From assembly GCA_964592425.1 (NCBI GenBank), contig CAZQCG010000015.1, positions 1-64,000 on the forward strand: a DNA stretch of 64,000 nucleotides, given 5' to 3'. This DNA comes from Viridilinea sp964592425. Lineage in GTDB: Bacteria > Chloroflexota > Chloroflexia > Chloroflexales > Chloroflexaceae. The position numbers and the translations under genes were made by a program. The number at the start of each line of letters is the position of its first letter. Positions within the stretch are counted from its first letter, which is position 1. Shown in pieces: positions 50,639 through 59,815 of the stretch. The notes beneath the pieces are model-generated. The model worked only from the letters and a program-made list of their open reading frames with translations, did not search any database and was not told the origin of the DNA.

Positions 50639-53600
50639 ATGGCTAACGCGAGCACCCATCCACCTGATGAGCTTGAGCGGCTGAAGGCGCTGCAGCGCTA
50701 CCAGATCCTTGACACCCCGCCCGAGGACGATTTCGACGCTGTCACTCAGCTGGCGGCGTCGATCTGTGAAGTGCCGATGGCAGCGATCGGCCTGCTCGAC
50801 AAGGATCGGATCTGGGTCAAGGCCCGCTTCGGCCTGACGGTCACCGAAGTGGATCGCCACCTCTCTTTCTGCCAACAAGCCATCAAGCAGCCCTCCGAGG
50901 TGATGATCGTCCCGGATGCCGCGCGTGATCCCCGCTTCGCCACCCATCCGCTGGTAGTTGGCGACATTTATATACGATTCTATGCTGGTGCGCCCCTGAT
51001 CAGTGCCGATGGCTATGCGCTTGGGACGCTCAGCGTTTTTGACCGTGTCAGCCGCGAGCTTTCGCCGGTACAGATCAATACGCTCAAGGTGCTTGCCCAG
51101 CAGGTGGTGATGCATCTCGACCAGCGCCGCCAGATTGTGCTGCTGCGCGAGGCGGTTGCTGCCCGTGAGCAGAGCGATCAGCACGCCCGTACGCTGATCG
51201 CTCGGCTCCAGCGCCAGGCACGCATCCTCTTCCTGCTGGATAAAGTTCGCACCAGTCTGGCCCACGAGATCGAGTCGGAGGCCGTCCTGCGCACAGTGGT
51301 TGAGTCGAGCGCCAAGCTCTTTGGCTATCCCTTTGTCTCGATCTACCTGCGTCAGGGTGATCGGCTGATGCTCCAGCACCAGGTTGGTTATAGCCAACCG
51401 ATCCAGGAGATCGCCCTCAAGCGAGGTGTGCTGGGCTATGTTGGCCGTAGCGGCAAACCCCTGCTGGTGCCTGATGTGCGCCAGATCCCTGACTATGATG
51501 CCGTCGAGCCGGGCGTTATCAGCACAGTTGCCGTGCCGCTGCTCGTCCGTGGCGAGGTGGTCGGGGTGCTCAGTGTCGAGAGTACCACTCCCGGTGTGCT
51601 CAGTCAGGCCGACAGTGATCTGCTTGTTGCCGTCGGTGATCACGCCACTATCGCGATTGAACGCGCCCGCCTCTATAGCGACCTCCAGCGCACCCTGCGT
51701 GAGACGCTCTTGCTTAATCAGGTGACGACCGCCGCCGCCAGCGCCACTGACCCGATCGGCGTGCTCAACGTGGTTTGCTCTGAACTGGCTCAGGCCCTCA
51801 ATCTACCCCAGGCTGCCTGCGGGATGCTTGATCCCCAGCGTACCCAACTCCAGGTAGTGAGTGAGTACTGTGCGCCTGGACGTCCTTCGGGTCTTGGTGC
51901 GATCATCCCACTTGAAGGCAACCTGCTGACCGAGGAGGTGATCAACCAGCGGGCCCCTGTTCAGGTGCCCGATGTGCATAAAGATCCCCGTACCGCTGCT
52001 ACTGCCGACCTCTTTGAATGCCGTGGCACTGCCGCCGTCTTAGTCGTGCCGCTCATGGCCCACGACGAGGTGGTCGGTACCATTGAGCTCGACTCGTTGA
52101 CCCCGCGCATCTTCTCGCTCGAGGAGATCGCTCTGGCCCAGGCCGTCACCTGGACGGTCGGCCCGGCCCTTGAGAATGTCCAACTCACAGCGACGCTTAA
52201 GGCGGAGTTGGCCGAACGGGCCCGCACCGAAGCGGCCCTGCGTGAGGCCAAAGAATCCGCTGAAGCGGCCACCCGTGCCAAGTCTGAGTTCCTGGCCAAT
52301 ATGAGCCACGAGATCCGCACACCGATGAATGCGGTGATCGGCATGACCGGCCTGCTGCTCGATACCGAGTTGAACCGTGAGCAGCGTGAGTTCGTCGAGA
52401 CTATTCGTAATAGCAGCGATGCCTTGCTGACGATCATTAACGATATTCTTGACTTCTCGAAGATTGAGTCGGGCAAGCTCGATCTGGAACAGGTGCCCTT
52501 CGATCTGCGTGATTGTGTTGAAGCGTCACTTGATCTGGTGGCCGCGCGTGCCTCAGAAAAGGGCCTTGACCTGGCCTACATGATCGCCCCGGACGTGCCG
52601 CATATGCTGATTGGCGATGTGACCCGCATCCGTCAGATCCTGGTGAACCTGCTCAGTAATGCGGTCAAGTTTACCCATACCGGCGAAGTGGTGCTTGAAG
52701 TGCATATGCACGATGAGCTCGAGAAGAATAGCCACATCGTCTTGAGTGTGCGCGACACCGGCATCGGCATTCCTGCCTCACGCATGGATCGGCTCTTCCG
52801 CGCCTTCAGCCAGGTCGATGCCTCAACCACGCGCCAGTATGGCGGTACTGGCCTCGGCCTGGCGATTAGCCGGCGGCTCTGCGAGTTGATGGGTGGACAC
52901 ATGTGGCTCGAAAGCTATGAAGGTGTTGGTACAACCTTCTTCTTCACCATGATCGCCCAGGCGGCCATGTCCCCGCCGCGGATCTACCAGCGCGGCACCG
53001 TTCCCCAACTGGCCGGCAAGCGCCTGCTGGTCGTCGATGATAACGAGACCAACCGCCAGATCCTCACCCTGCAGGCGGAAGGCTGGGGCATGCGCGTGCG
53101 GGCAGCCAGTTCAGGCAGTGAAGCCATAGGCTGGATCCGCCAGGGCGATCCCTTCGACATCGCCGTGCTTGATATGCAGATGCCCGAGATGGACGGATCC
53201 CAGCTTGCCGCTTCGATCCATAGCCAGAATAGCGCCGAGCGACTGCCGCTGGTGCTGCTTACCTCACTGGGGCGGCGCGAAGAGGATCTGCGCGGTGGCC
53301 ATTTCGCGGCCAGCCTGGCCAAGCCGGTCAAATCCTCCCAACTCTACGAAGTGCTGCTTGGCGTGATGGGCGATACAGCCATGCGCCACGCACCGCCCAT
53401 AATGCCCAATGCCTTTGACTCTTCAATGGCTTCACGCATACCCTTACGCATTTTGCTGGCCGAAGACAATGTGATCAACCAGCGCGTGGCCCTGAAAACC
53501 CTCGAACGGCTCGGCTACCGTGCCGATATTGCCGCCAATGGGCTCGAAGCCATCGACGCTCTGGTGCGCCAACCCTATGATATCGTGCTGATGGATGTGC

Positions 53601-54208
53601 AGATGCCCGAACTCGATGGCCTTGAAGCCTCGCGGCGCATCTGTCGCGACCTACCGCGCCTGCATCGTCCCTACATCGTCGCCATGACTGCCAATGCTAT
53701 GCAGGGCGACCGTGAGCTCTGCCTGTCGGCTGGTATGGACGACTATATCAGCAAGCCGGTGCGGGCCGAGGATCTCGTGGCCGCCCTCGAACGCGGCAAT
53801 GCCAACCTCGCCTCGCGCCAGCAAGAGGCTGCTGGCACCGACCTGATCGGCGGGGTGGTCGATCGCAACACGCTGGAGGAGATGAAGATCACGGTTGGCG
53901 GTGGCGATCCAAGTATCGTCGCTGAGTTGATCGAACTCTTCCTCAGCGAGACACCCAAGCAACTTAGCGACCTGCGCCAGGCCTTGCAGTCCGGGGCGGT
54001 GGTTGATGTGGTGCGCGCGGCACACACCCTCAAGGCCAACGCGGCCATCTTCGGGGCCGAAGCCCTGCGTAAATGCAGCGCCGAGATCGAAGCGACCGCC
54101 GGACGCTACGAGCTTGATAATGTGCGCGCACGTCTGCCGGAGCTCTCCGGGGCGCACGCGGCGGTTACCGCAGCCCTTGAATCACTCCTACCAGCTTATC
54201 GCTCCTGA
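50639..54208 (+). CDS. Hybrid sensor histidine kinase: three GAF, HisKA, HATPase, two receivers, HPt
   Basis: The order over 1189 residues is as follows. A GAF domain (about 25-165; LDTPPEDDFDAVTQLAASIC) is followed by a coiled linker and two further GAF domains (about 210-360 and 380-530). HisKA carries the phospho-acceptor His557 (ANMSHEIRTPMNAVIGM), and HATPase_c has DTGIGIPASRMDRLF and GGTGLGLAISRRL. Receiver 1 (Asp845 in VLDMQMPEMDG), receiver 2 (Asp986 in LMDVQMPELDG) and a C-terminal HPt domain (His1129 in AAHTLKANA) complete a full phosphorelay in one chain. It has no membrane helix, so it senses an intracellular signal. The following receiver-ATPase gene is a plausible output. Confidence 0.93.
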   Translation: MANASTHPPDELERLKALQRYQILDTPPEDDFDAVTQLAASICEVPMAAIGLLDKDRIWVKARFGLTVTEVDRHLSFCQQAIKQPSEVMIVPDAARDPRFATHPLVVGDIYIRFYAGAPLISADGYALGTLSVFDRVSRELSPVQINTLKVLAQQVVMHLDQRRQIVLLREAVAAREQSDQHARTLIARLQRQARILFLLDKVRTSLAHEIESEAVLRTVVESSAKLFGYPFVSIYLRQGDRLMLQHQVGYSQPIQEIALKRGVLGYVGRSGKPLLVPDVRQIPDYDAVEPGVISTVAVPLLVRGEVVGVLSVESTTPGVLSQADSDLLVAVGDHATIAIERARLYSDLQRTLRETLLLNQVTTAAASATDPIGVLNVVCSELAQALNLPQAACGMLDPQRTQLQVVSEYCAPGRPSGLGAIIPLEGNLLTEEVINQRAPVQVPDVHKDPRTAATADLFECRGTAAVLVVPLMAHDEVVGTIELDSLTPRIFSLEEIALAQAVTWTVGPALENVQLTATLKAELAERARTEAALREAKESAEAATRAKSEFLANMSHEIRTPMNAVIGMTGLLLDTELNREQREFVETIRNSSDALLTIINDILDFSKIESGKLDLEQVPFDLRDCVEASLDLVAARASEKGLDLAYMIAPDVPHMLIGDVTRIRQILVNLLSNAVKFTHTGEVVLEVHMHDELEKNSHIVLSVRDTGIGIPASRMDRLFRAFSQVDASTTRQYGGTGLGLAISRRLCELMGGHMWLESYEGVGTTFFFTMIAQAAMSPPRIYQRGTVPQLAGKRLLVVDDNETNRQILTLQAEGWGMRVRAASSGSEAIGWIRQGDPFDIAVLDMQMPEMDGSQLAASIHSQNSAERLPLVLLTSLGRREEDLRGGHFAASLAKPVKSSQLYEVLLGVMGDTAMRHAPPIMPNAFDSSMASRIPLRILLAEDNVINQRVALKTLERLGYRADIAANGLEAIDALVRQPYDIVLMDVQMPELDGLEASRRICRDLPRLHRPYIVAMTANAMQGDRELCLSAGMDDYISKPVRAEDLVAALERGNANLASRQQEAAGTDLIGGVVDRNTLEEMKITVGGGDPSIVAELIELFLSETPKQLSDLRQALQSGAVVDVVRAAHTLKANAAIFGAEALRKCSAEIEATAGRYELDNVRARLPELSGAHAAVTAALESLLPAYRS

Positions 54209-54308
54209 AAGGTAGTACAATTTTCGTAGTGATCTACCGTTGACTCGTTTGAAGGGTGCCTGTTGTGTAATCCCTCGTCGCGTAAGCGCAGGGCCAGTTG
54301 ACTGGTTA

Positions 54309-55520
54309 ATGGCTATGCCGCAAATCTTGCAGGTTGATGACGACCCCCTTGCCCTTACCTATGTCGGGAGGATTCTTCGCTCGGCTGGCCACGAGGTTCT
54401 GACGGCGCGTAACGGCACCGAGGCCCTGACCCAGGCAGAAGCGAACCATCCCGACCTTATTCTGCTTGATGTGCTGATGCCGGGCATCGATGGCTACGAG
54501 GTCTGCCGCCAGTTGCGCCGCCGCCCACGCTTCGCCCATGTGCCGATCATCATGCTGACCGGCCAGGACGCTTTGACCGAGCGCCTCAAGGGTTTTGAGG
54601 CTGGCGCCGATAACTACCTCAGCAAGCCGGTACATCCCGATGAGCTTCAGGTGCTCGTTAAGTCACTCCTCCAGCGCAAAATCCCCGAGGTCGAAGCTGC
54701 AACCACCCGCATGGCCCGCACGATTGCCGTCTTCTCACTGCGCGGCGGCGTTGGCGTCTCAACCATCGCAACCAACCTCGGCGTCGGCTTAGCGCAGATC
54801 TGGGGCGACCGTACCACAATTGTTGATCTTTCGCTTACCAACGGGCAGAGCGCCCTCATGCTCGACCTGCCGCTGCGCAACACCTGGGCCGATCTCGCTA
54901 CCATTCCCAATGAAGAGATCGACGCCGAGTTGCTTGAAGTCGTGCTCCAGCCCCATGTCAGCCGGGTGCGTGTGCTGGCCGCCCCGCCCCGCCCCGAGTT
55001 GAACGAACTGATCACCGGCGATAAGGTGACCCATGTCTTGAACCTGATCAAGGCTGCGAGTGCCTATGTCATTCTTGATACCCCCCATGATTTTGCCGAG
55101 TCGACCCTGGCCGGGCTTGATGCCGCCGACCAGATCTTGCTGGTCGTGGCACCCGATATGGCTTCCGTCCGCGCCACCTCGGTTGCCCTCCGCGTCTTCG
55201 AGTCGCTCGATTACCATCCCGACAAGATTACCTTGATGCTCAACTGGACTTTCGAACGCAATGGTCTGCCGCGCAAAGAGATCGAAGCCAGCCTGGGCCA
55301 GAATTTCAATCTGGTGATGCCCTTCGCCTCAGAGCCGCTGGTGAGTGCGATCAACACCGGCGTACCGCCCGTCTTTGGCCTGCCCAAGTCGCCCCTGGGG
55401 GCCTTTTTTGAAGATTTTGCCTTTATGTTCAGTAGCCCTGAACAGCGCACTACCCGCCCTGCGCAACCAACACCCGCCTGGCAGCGCGTGGCCCAGCGTG
55501 CTCAGCAACGTCAGCGCTGA
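54309..55520 (+). CDS. Response regulator receiver fused to CpaE/TadZ-like ATPase
   Basis: An intact receiver occupies residues 1-125 (Asp54 in LILLDVLMPGIDG, Lys in NYLSKPVHPDE). A MinD/ParA-like domain follows, whose P-loop reads FSLRGGVGVSTIATNLG. The usual signature lysines of the deviant Walker A are replaced, as reported for atypical TadZ/CpaE proteins. The C-terminal tail is disordered and Gln/Arg-rich. It lies 100 nt after the hybrid kinase and just before the pilin-like genes, which suggests phosphorylation-controlled pilus positioning. The start is uncertain (54309 or 54315). Confidence 0.85.
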   Translation: MAMPQILQVDDDPLALTYVGRILRSAGHEVLTARNGTEALTQAEANHPDLILLDVLMPGIDGYEVCRQLRRRPRFAHVPIIMLTGQDALTERLKGFEAGADNYLSKPVHPDELQVLVKSLLQRKIPEVEAATTRMARTIAVFSLRGGVGVSTIATNLGVGLAQIWGDRTTIVDLSLTNGQSALMLDLPLRNTWADLATIPNEEIDAELLEVVLQPHVSRVRVLAAPPRPELNELITGDKVTHVLNLIKAASAYVILDTPHDFAESTLAGLDAADQILLVVAPDMASVRATSVALRVFESLDYHPDKITLMLNWTFERNGLPRKEIEASLGQNFNLVMPFASEPLVSAINTGVPPVFGLPKSPLGAFFEDFAFMFSSPEQRTTRPAQPTPAWQRVAQRAQQRQR

Positions 55521-55643
55521 GTCGATAGAACGCAGAACGCAGCGCGCAGCGCCGATAGAACGCAGAGCGCAGCCTCAGAACAGAGAACTGCGCACGCAAT
55601 CATCGGCACGCACACCAAAAGACTCTCTCGAGGAGTGTGCCGC

Positions 55644-56357
55644 ATGCATCGTCTCAAGCAACACACGTACCATGGGCAGTCGGCGGTCGAGATCAGCCTG
55701 ATTATGGCCCTTGTCGCCGCCATCGCCCTCGTCGGGTTGAACCTCACCGGAACTAGTCTTAATGATGTCTTTTGTCGTGTCGCTGGCACGTTTGGCGGCA
55801 GTTGTGGCGTGCTCTTCAGCGATGATTTCGCTGACCTGGACGCCTGGACACGTTTTATGCCCGGCAATGATCCCTGGAAGATCCGTGATGGCCAACTCTG
55901 CACCGGGAACAACGGCGGGCAGATCTTCCGCCCCTCGGTTGGGGCCGATGATTATGTAATCAATGTTGATCTTGCCCGACTCACGGCTGGCAATGGCTAC
56001 GGGGTCTTTTTTCGTTCAACCAACCTGGTGCAAAAGCCCGGCACCTCTACCTCCAGTGTCAATGGGTATACCTTTCAGTACGATCCTGGTATGCGTGGCT
56101 TTGTCTTCCGCAAGTGGGTCAACGGCAACGAGATGCTTCTTCAACCAAGGCTGACCTTGCCCAACGACTACAACTACTACGATGTCGATCGTCAGGTACA
56201 GGTCTCGGTGATTCGTGACCAGTTTGTGGCCTCAATTGATGGTCAGCCAGTGCTTACGGTCTCCGACTCAACCTATCCCACCGGCGGCATCGGCCTGCGC
56301 TCCTGGTATGGGAGCCAGGCCTGTTTCGATGACTTGAGTGTCCATCCTACACGCTGA
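55644..56357 (+). CDS. Flp-pilin-like N-terminus fused to a jelly-roll-type exported domain (1)
   Basis: The 237-residue product starts with a short basic leader and HGQSAVEISLIMALVAAIAL, a Flp/type IV prepilin pattern with Gly at the cleavage site and Glu at mature position 5. After the hydrophobic helix comes a 190-residue beta-rich domain resembling LamG/DUF1080-type carbohydrate-binding folds (FSDDFADLDAWTRF, GYGVFFRSTN, YTFQYDPGMRGFVFRKW, GGIGLRSWYG). AGGAG lies 8 nt before ATG 55644. Canonical Flp pilins have 50-60 residues. The C-terminal fold is an inference. Confidence 0.75.
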   Translation: MHRLKQHTYHGQSAVEISLIMALVAAIALVGLNLTGTSLNDVFCRVAGTFGGSCGVLFSDDFADLDAWTRFMPGNDPWKIRDGQLCTGNNGGQIFRPSVGADDYVINVDLARLTAGNGYGVFFRSTNLVQKPGTSTSSVNGYTFQYDPGMRGFVFRKWVNGNEMLLQPRLTLPNDYNYYDVDRQVQVSVIRDQFVASIDGQPVLTVSDSTYPTGGIGLRSWYGSQACFDDLSVHPTR

Positions 56358-56385
56358 AGAATCACTTACCATCAGGCTTGTGCAT

Positions 56386-57063
56386 ATGCAGCTTCATCAT
56401 TACCCCGTGCGACCGGCACAGTCGGCGGTCGAAGTGAGCCTGATCCTTGGCCTGGTGGCGGCGATTGCCGTTGCTGGCCTGAGCCTCACCGGGACTAGTC
56501 TTGGCGCTGCCTTCTGCGGAGCCGCAGAAGCCTTTGGTGCCAATTGCGGTGCCCTGCTCGACGAGGATTTCGCCAACCTGAACGCCTGGCAACGGGTTTC
56601 CGGCAATTGGGCCATCCGTGATAGCGAGCTCTGTGGTGGGCCCGGTGAGGGCCGTATCTTTACCCCGGTCTCGGCCGATGACTACGTGATCGACATTAAC
56701 AAAGCGCTGCTCAGTAAGGGTGACGGTTATGGGGTCTTCTTTCGTACCCAAAACGTTGAGCGGGTGAGTGGGTATGTCTTTCAGTACGATCCCGGCTACC
56801 TCGACCAGTTCCTCATCCGTAAGTGGGTCAACGGTGTCGAGATCGAGCGCCCAATCGTGCGTAAGCGCATCCCAGGCTACAACTGGCATAATGTCAATCG
56901 TCAGATCCAGCTCTCTGTGATCGGGGATCGCTTCACCGTGCTGGTTGATGGTCAGCCTATGCTCAGTTTGAGCGATGCTACCTATCCCAGCGGTGGGGTT
57001 GGTCTGCGCGTTTGGGATGGCACTGATGCCTGTTTCGATAACTTGACGATCCGTCGTCCGTAA
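56386..57063 (+). CDS. Flp-pilin-like N-terminus fused to a jelly-roll-type exported domain (2)
   Basis: A paralogue of the preceding gene (225 residues), recognisable through its whole length. The leader ends in RPAQSAVEVSLILGLVAAIA, so the residue before the predicted cleavage is Ala rather than Gly, while Glu5 is kept. The exported domain repeats DEDFANLNAWQRV, GYGVFFRTQN, YVFQYDPGYL and GGVGLRVWDGTDACF. ATG 56386 has little ribosome site, so translation may depend on the gene upstream (28-nt spacing). Confidence 0.73.
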   Translation: MQLHHYPVRPAQSAVEVSLILGLVAAIAVAGLSLTGTSLGAAFCGAAEAFGANCGALLDEDFANLNAWQRVSGNWAIRDSELCGGPGEGRIFTPVSADDYVIDINKALLSKGDGYGVFFRTQNVERVSGYVFQYDPGYLDQFLIRKWVNGVEIERPIVRKRIPGYNWHNVNRQIQLSVIGDRFTVLVDGQPMLSLSDATYPSGGVGLRVWDGTDACFDNLTIRRP

Positions 57064-57126
57064 CGCCTTGGGCAGTCCCACTTGTAAAATCTGGCTATGC
57101 CGGGTGTCTGCCGTCAGGAGTTTGCT

Positions 57127-57567
57127 ATGCCTTTTGAAAAATCACCCTCACTGGAGTCCTTCGCCCAGGGTATTCCACCTGAGCCAACCGACCCTGAACG
57201 GGGGCATCGCATTGCCCGCACCGTGATCATCGGGCTAATGGTGATGCTCGGTGTGTTGGTGGTGATCAACCTGGCTCAGAGTCGGGCCGTGGCGATTATC
57301 GGTGGTTATGGCACCATTACCGGCATGGTCGTTGACGCCAACGGACGACCGGCCGTTGCCGAGATTATTATCGAACGCACCGACCTGGTGATCAATTCGC
57401 AGCCAAATGGACGGTTCACCGTCGATGGTGTACCCGAGGGTGAGCACCTGCTGGTTGTCGCCACGGCCAATACGGGGATCGAATACCCGGTAGTGGCCGT
57501 GGCAGGGGCCAGTGTCGATATCGGTACGGTGCAGACACCAGCAACAACAGCTATCCCCGTTCAGTAG
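57127..57567 (+). CDS. Membrane-anchored carboxypeptidase-regulatory-like domain protein
   Basis: 146 residues with one membrane helix (TVIIGLMVMLGVLVVINLA, about 31-50) preceded by a charged cytoplasmic segment. A single extracellular beta-sandwich of the CarboxypepD_reg/Cna-B type follows (GYGTITGMVVDANGRPAVAE, GRFTVDGVPEGEHLLVV). AGGAG precedes ATG 57127. It closes the pilus-related run, with no enzyme domain. The role is unknown. Confidence 0.72.
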   Translation: MPFEKSPSLESFAQGIPPEPTDPERGHRIARTVIIGLMVMLGVLVVINLAQSRAVAIIGGYGTITGMVVDANGRPAVAEIIIERTDLVINSQPNGRFTVDGVPEGEHLLVVATANTGIEYPVVAVAGASVDIGTVQTPATTAIPVQ

Positions 57568-57678
57568 ATGCCGCCAGGTTGTCTAGCAAAGCATACCTGG
57601 TGAGCCTCCAATTCCAGGAGGATCTTGTAGACTATTCAGGCGACAAGCCAGGCTGCTCCAAGGGATGCAAACGCGAGA

Positions 57679-57702
57679 ACGCCGCTTCATATGAAGCGGC
57701 GT
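57679..57702 (-). terminator. Hairpin downstream of the tRNA gene
   Basis: ACGCCGCTTCAT (57679-57690) is followed by its exact reverse complement, a 24-bp palindrome 14 nt past the tRNA 3' end. On the minus strand GTTTG occurs shortly after, so it likely ends the tRNA transcript. Confidence 0.55.
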
Positions 57703-57715
57703 GGAGATCAAGCTC

Positions 57716-57790
<75 letters not shown>

Positions 57791-57797
57791 AGGCGGC

Positions 57798-57826
57798 ATT
57801 ATACGAATGATCGATCGGGCTGTCAA
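57798..57826 (-). promoter_or_regulatory. Consensus promoter of tRNA-Lys
   Basis: Minus-strand TTGACA (57821-57826) and TATAAT (57798-57803) with a 17-nt spacer. The start of transcription would fall at the first tRNA base or within a few nucleotides of it. Confidence 0.88.
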
Positions 57827-57828
57827 AC

Positions 57829-57857
57829 TTGCCGCCGGAGGCTGCGCCCGCTACAAT
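57829..57857 (+). promoter_or_regulatory. Promoter of the VanW gene at 57895
   Basis: TTGCCG (57829-57834), 17 nt, TACAAT (57852-57857). It diverges from the tRNA promoter, with only 2 nt between the two -35 boxes. Confidence 0.62.
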
Positions 57858-57894
57858 GTAGATCCCTATCGCCATTTGTATCAGCGCAGGCCGT

Positions 57895-59802
57895 ATGCCG
57901 ATTGATGATTATTATCAGGAATATGGCCCCATCCAGCGACGACGTGCCGGTGCGCCCAAGCCGCCGCCGGAGCCGAAACCGCCACGCGAGGAGCCACCGC
58001 GCCCGCCTTCGCCCTCACGCCGCCGTACCAGGCCCCAGCGCCATCCCTGGCGTGCCTTTATGCTCAGCCTGCTGCTGCTTGGTGGGGCCATCCTGCTGCT
58101 GCCCTATAGCCTCAACCTGATCGCTCCCGATACGGCCCTGACCGGCGTCAATGTGCAGGGCCAGCCAGTCACCGGTATGGATGCACAAAACATCGAGGTG
58201 CTGCTGCGTGAGCGCTACGCCGCTTTCCTGCAGCAGCCGATCAGCCTGGTCTTTGCCGGTCAGACCTGGCAGCCCTCGCTTAGCGACCTGGGGGCCCGAC
58301 TCGATACCGAGGCGGTAACGGCGGCGGCTATGGCTGCCGGACGTCGCGGTGATCCCTTCAGCCGTCTGCGCGAACTCTGGGTTCTCTGGCGCGAGGGGCT
58401 TGAGTTGAGCCCGCATGTGGTGGTTGATCAGCAGGATCTGCAAGCCTACCTGCTGAGCCTTGCCCCACAGATCGAGCGCCCGCCACAGGATGCCGCCCTG
58501 AGTCTGGCTGAGGCACGCGTGGTCGGCACACCCGCCAGCTCTGGCTTGCAGCTGCTGGCTGACGCCACCGCGAATGATATCCTGCTCGCCCTACGCAACC
58601 TGCAGCCCCAGGCGGTTGCCGTACGCACACGGATGCTCGAACCCAGCGTCGGTGATAACGCCCTGCTTGAGGCCCAGGGACAGGCCGTGGCCATCCTTGC
58701 TCAGCCCATCGAGATGCGCCGCGGTGAGCAGCGTTGGGTCTGGGCACCCGAGCGCCTGGCCGAGTTACTGGCCGTGCAGCCACTTGATGGCCGCCTCGCC
58801 CTTGAGGTTGACCAGGAGCGCCTGGCCCGCGCCGTCGAGGGCCTGGCTCAGCTTGTTGATAGTGGCACCGCCGAGCCGCGTTTGCGCTTTGAGGATGGGG
58901 CCTTACGGATCGTCGAGGAGGGCCGCCCTGGTTGGCGGCTACGCCAGGAAGAGGCTAGCGCACAGATCGCGGCCCTGCTGCTGCGCAGTGTAACCACGAC
59001 GCGCACCCTCGAACTGCCCGGCGATCAGTTGCTGCCACTGATCACCGCTGAGAGCCTGCCGAAACTTGGTATCACTACCCTGGTTGCCGAAGGGCGGAGC
59101 AGTTTTAGCGGGTCGGCCGCCTATCGCATCACCAACATCCGCGCCGGAGCCCGGCGTATGGATGGGGTGTTGATTGCCCCTGATGAAGAGTTCTCCTTCA
59201 ACCGCCAGTTAGGTGAGGTTGATGCCGCCAATGGCTTTGTTGAAGGCTATGCGATCATTGGCAACCGTACCCAGCTCGAGTGGGGCGGTGGCGTCTGCCA
59301 GGTCTCGACAACCGTCTTTCGGAGCGCCTTCTGGGCGGGCCTGCCGATCAGCGAACGCCATGCCCACGCCTTCTATATTAGCTGGTACGACCGTTTCGGC
59401 CTTGGCCCCAATGGTGATGGCCAGGGTCTTGATGCGGCAATCTATACCGGTGTCGCTGACCTGAAGTTCGTTAATGATACTGGCAGTTGGCTGCTCTTGC
59501 AGACGGTAATGGACGAGGCAAATCAGGTGTTGACGGTGCGCCTCTACGGTGCTGCCCCGACCCGTCAGGTTCAGCTTGCAGGGCCGCTGGTTAGCAATCA
59601 GGTGCGTGCACCAGGCGAGCCGGTCTATGTCGATGATCCCTCCTTGCCTGCAGGTACGCTGCGTCAAACTGATGTTGCCCGCAGTGGGCGTGATATTACG
59701 GTTGAGCGGATCATTCTTGAAGATGGGGTCGAGGTCTCACGTGAGATCTTCCTGACCCGCTTTCGGGCCTGGCCAGATATCTTTGTGCGTGGAACCGGGT
59801 AG
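57895..59802 (+). CDS. Membrane-anchored VanW-family protein with peptidoglycan-binding-like region
   Basis: This 635-residue protein has a proline/arginine-rich cytoplasmic start, one membrane helix (AFMLSLLLLGGAILLLPYSL, about residues 54-75) and a long exported part. The part begins with PG_binding_4-like repeats (TALTGVNVQGQPVTGMDAQN, SLSDLGARLDTEAV). The VanW domain (about residues 405-545) has YRITNIRAGARRMDGVLIAP, WGGGVCQVSTTVFRSAFWAG and a G5-like tail (VERIILEDGVEV). It probably acts at the cell wall, and biochemical function is unproven for the family. Confidence 0.88.
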   Translation: MPIDDYYQEYGPIQRRRAGAPKPPPEPKPPREEPPRPPSPSRRRTRPQRHPWRAFMLSLLLLGGAILLLPYSLNLIAPDTALTGVNVQGQPVTGMDAQNIEVLLRERYAAFLQQPISLVFAGQTWQPSLSDLGARLDTEAVTAAAMAAGRRGDPFSRLRELWVLWREGLELSPHVVVDQQDLQAYLLSLAPQIERPPQDAALSLAEARVVGTPASSGLQLLADATANDILLALRNLQPQAVAVRTRMLEPSVGDNALLEAQGQAVAILAQPIEMRRGEQRWVWAPERLAELLAVQPLDGRLALEVDQERLARAVEGLAQLVDSGTAEPRLRFEDGALRIVEEGRPGWRLRQEEASAQIAALLLRSVTTTRTLELPGDQLLPLITAESLPKLGITTLVAEGRSSFSGSAAYRITNIRAGARRMDGVLIAPDEEFSFNRQLGEVDAANGFVEGYAIIGNRTQLEWGGGVCQVSTTVFRSAFWAGLPISERHAHAFYISWYDRFGLGPNGDGQGLDAAIYTGVADLKFVNDTGSWLLLQTVMDEANQVLTVRLYGAAPTRQVQLAGPLVSNQVRAPGEPVYVDDPSLPAGTLRQTDVARSGRDITVERIILEDGVEVSREIFLTRFRAWPDIFVRGTG

Positions 59803-59815
59803 TGGGTAACGCTTT

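Noticed and set aside
55521..55643. Regulatory repeat before the first pilin-like gene
   Set aside because: Two copies of a CGATAGAACGCAGA-type motif are present, but they look like simple GC-rich duplication without a defined structure.
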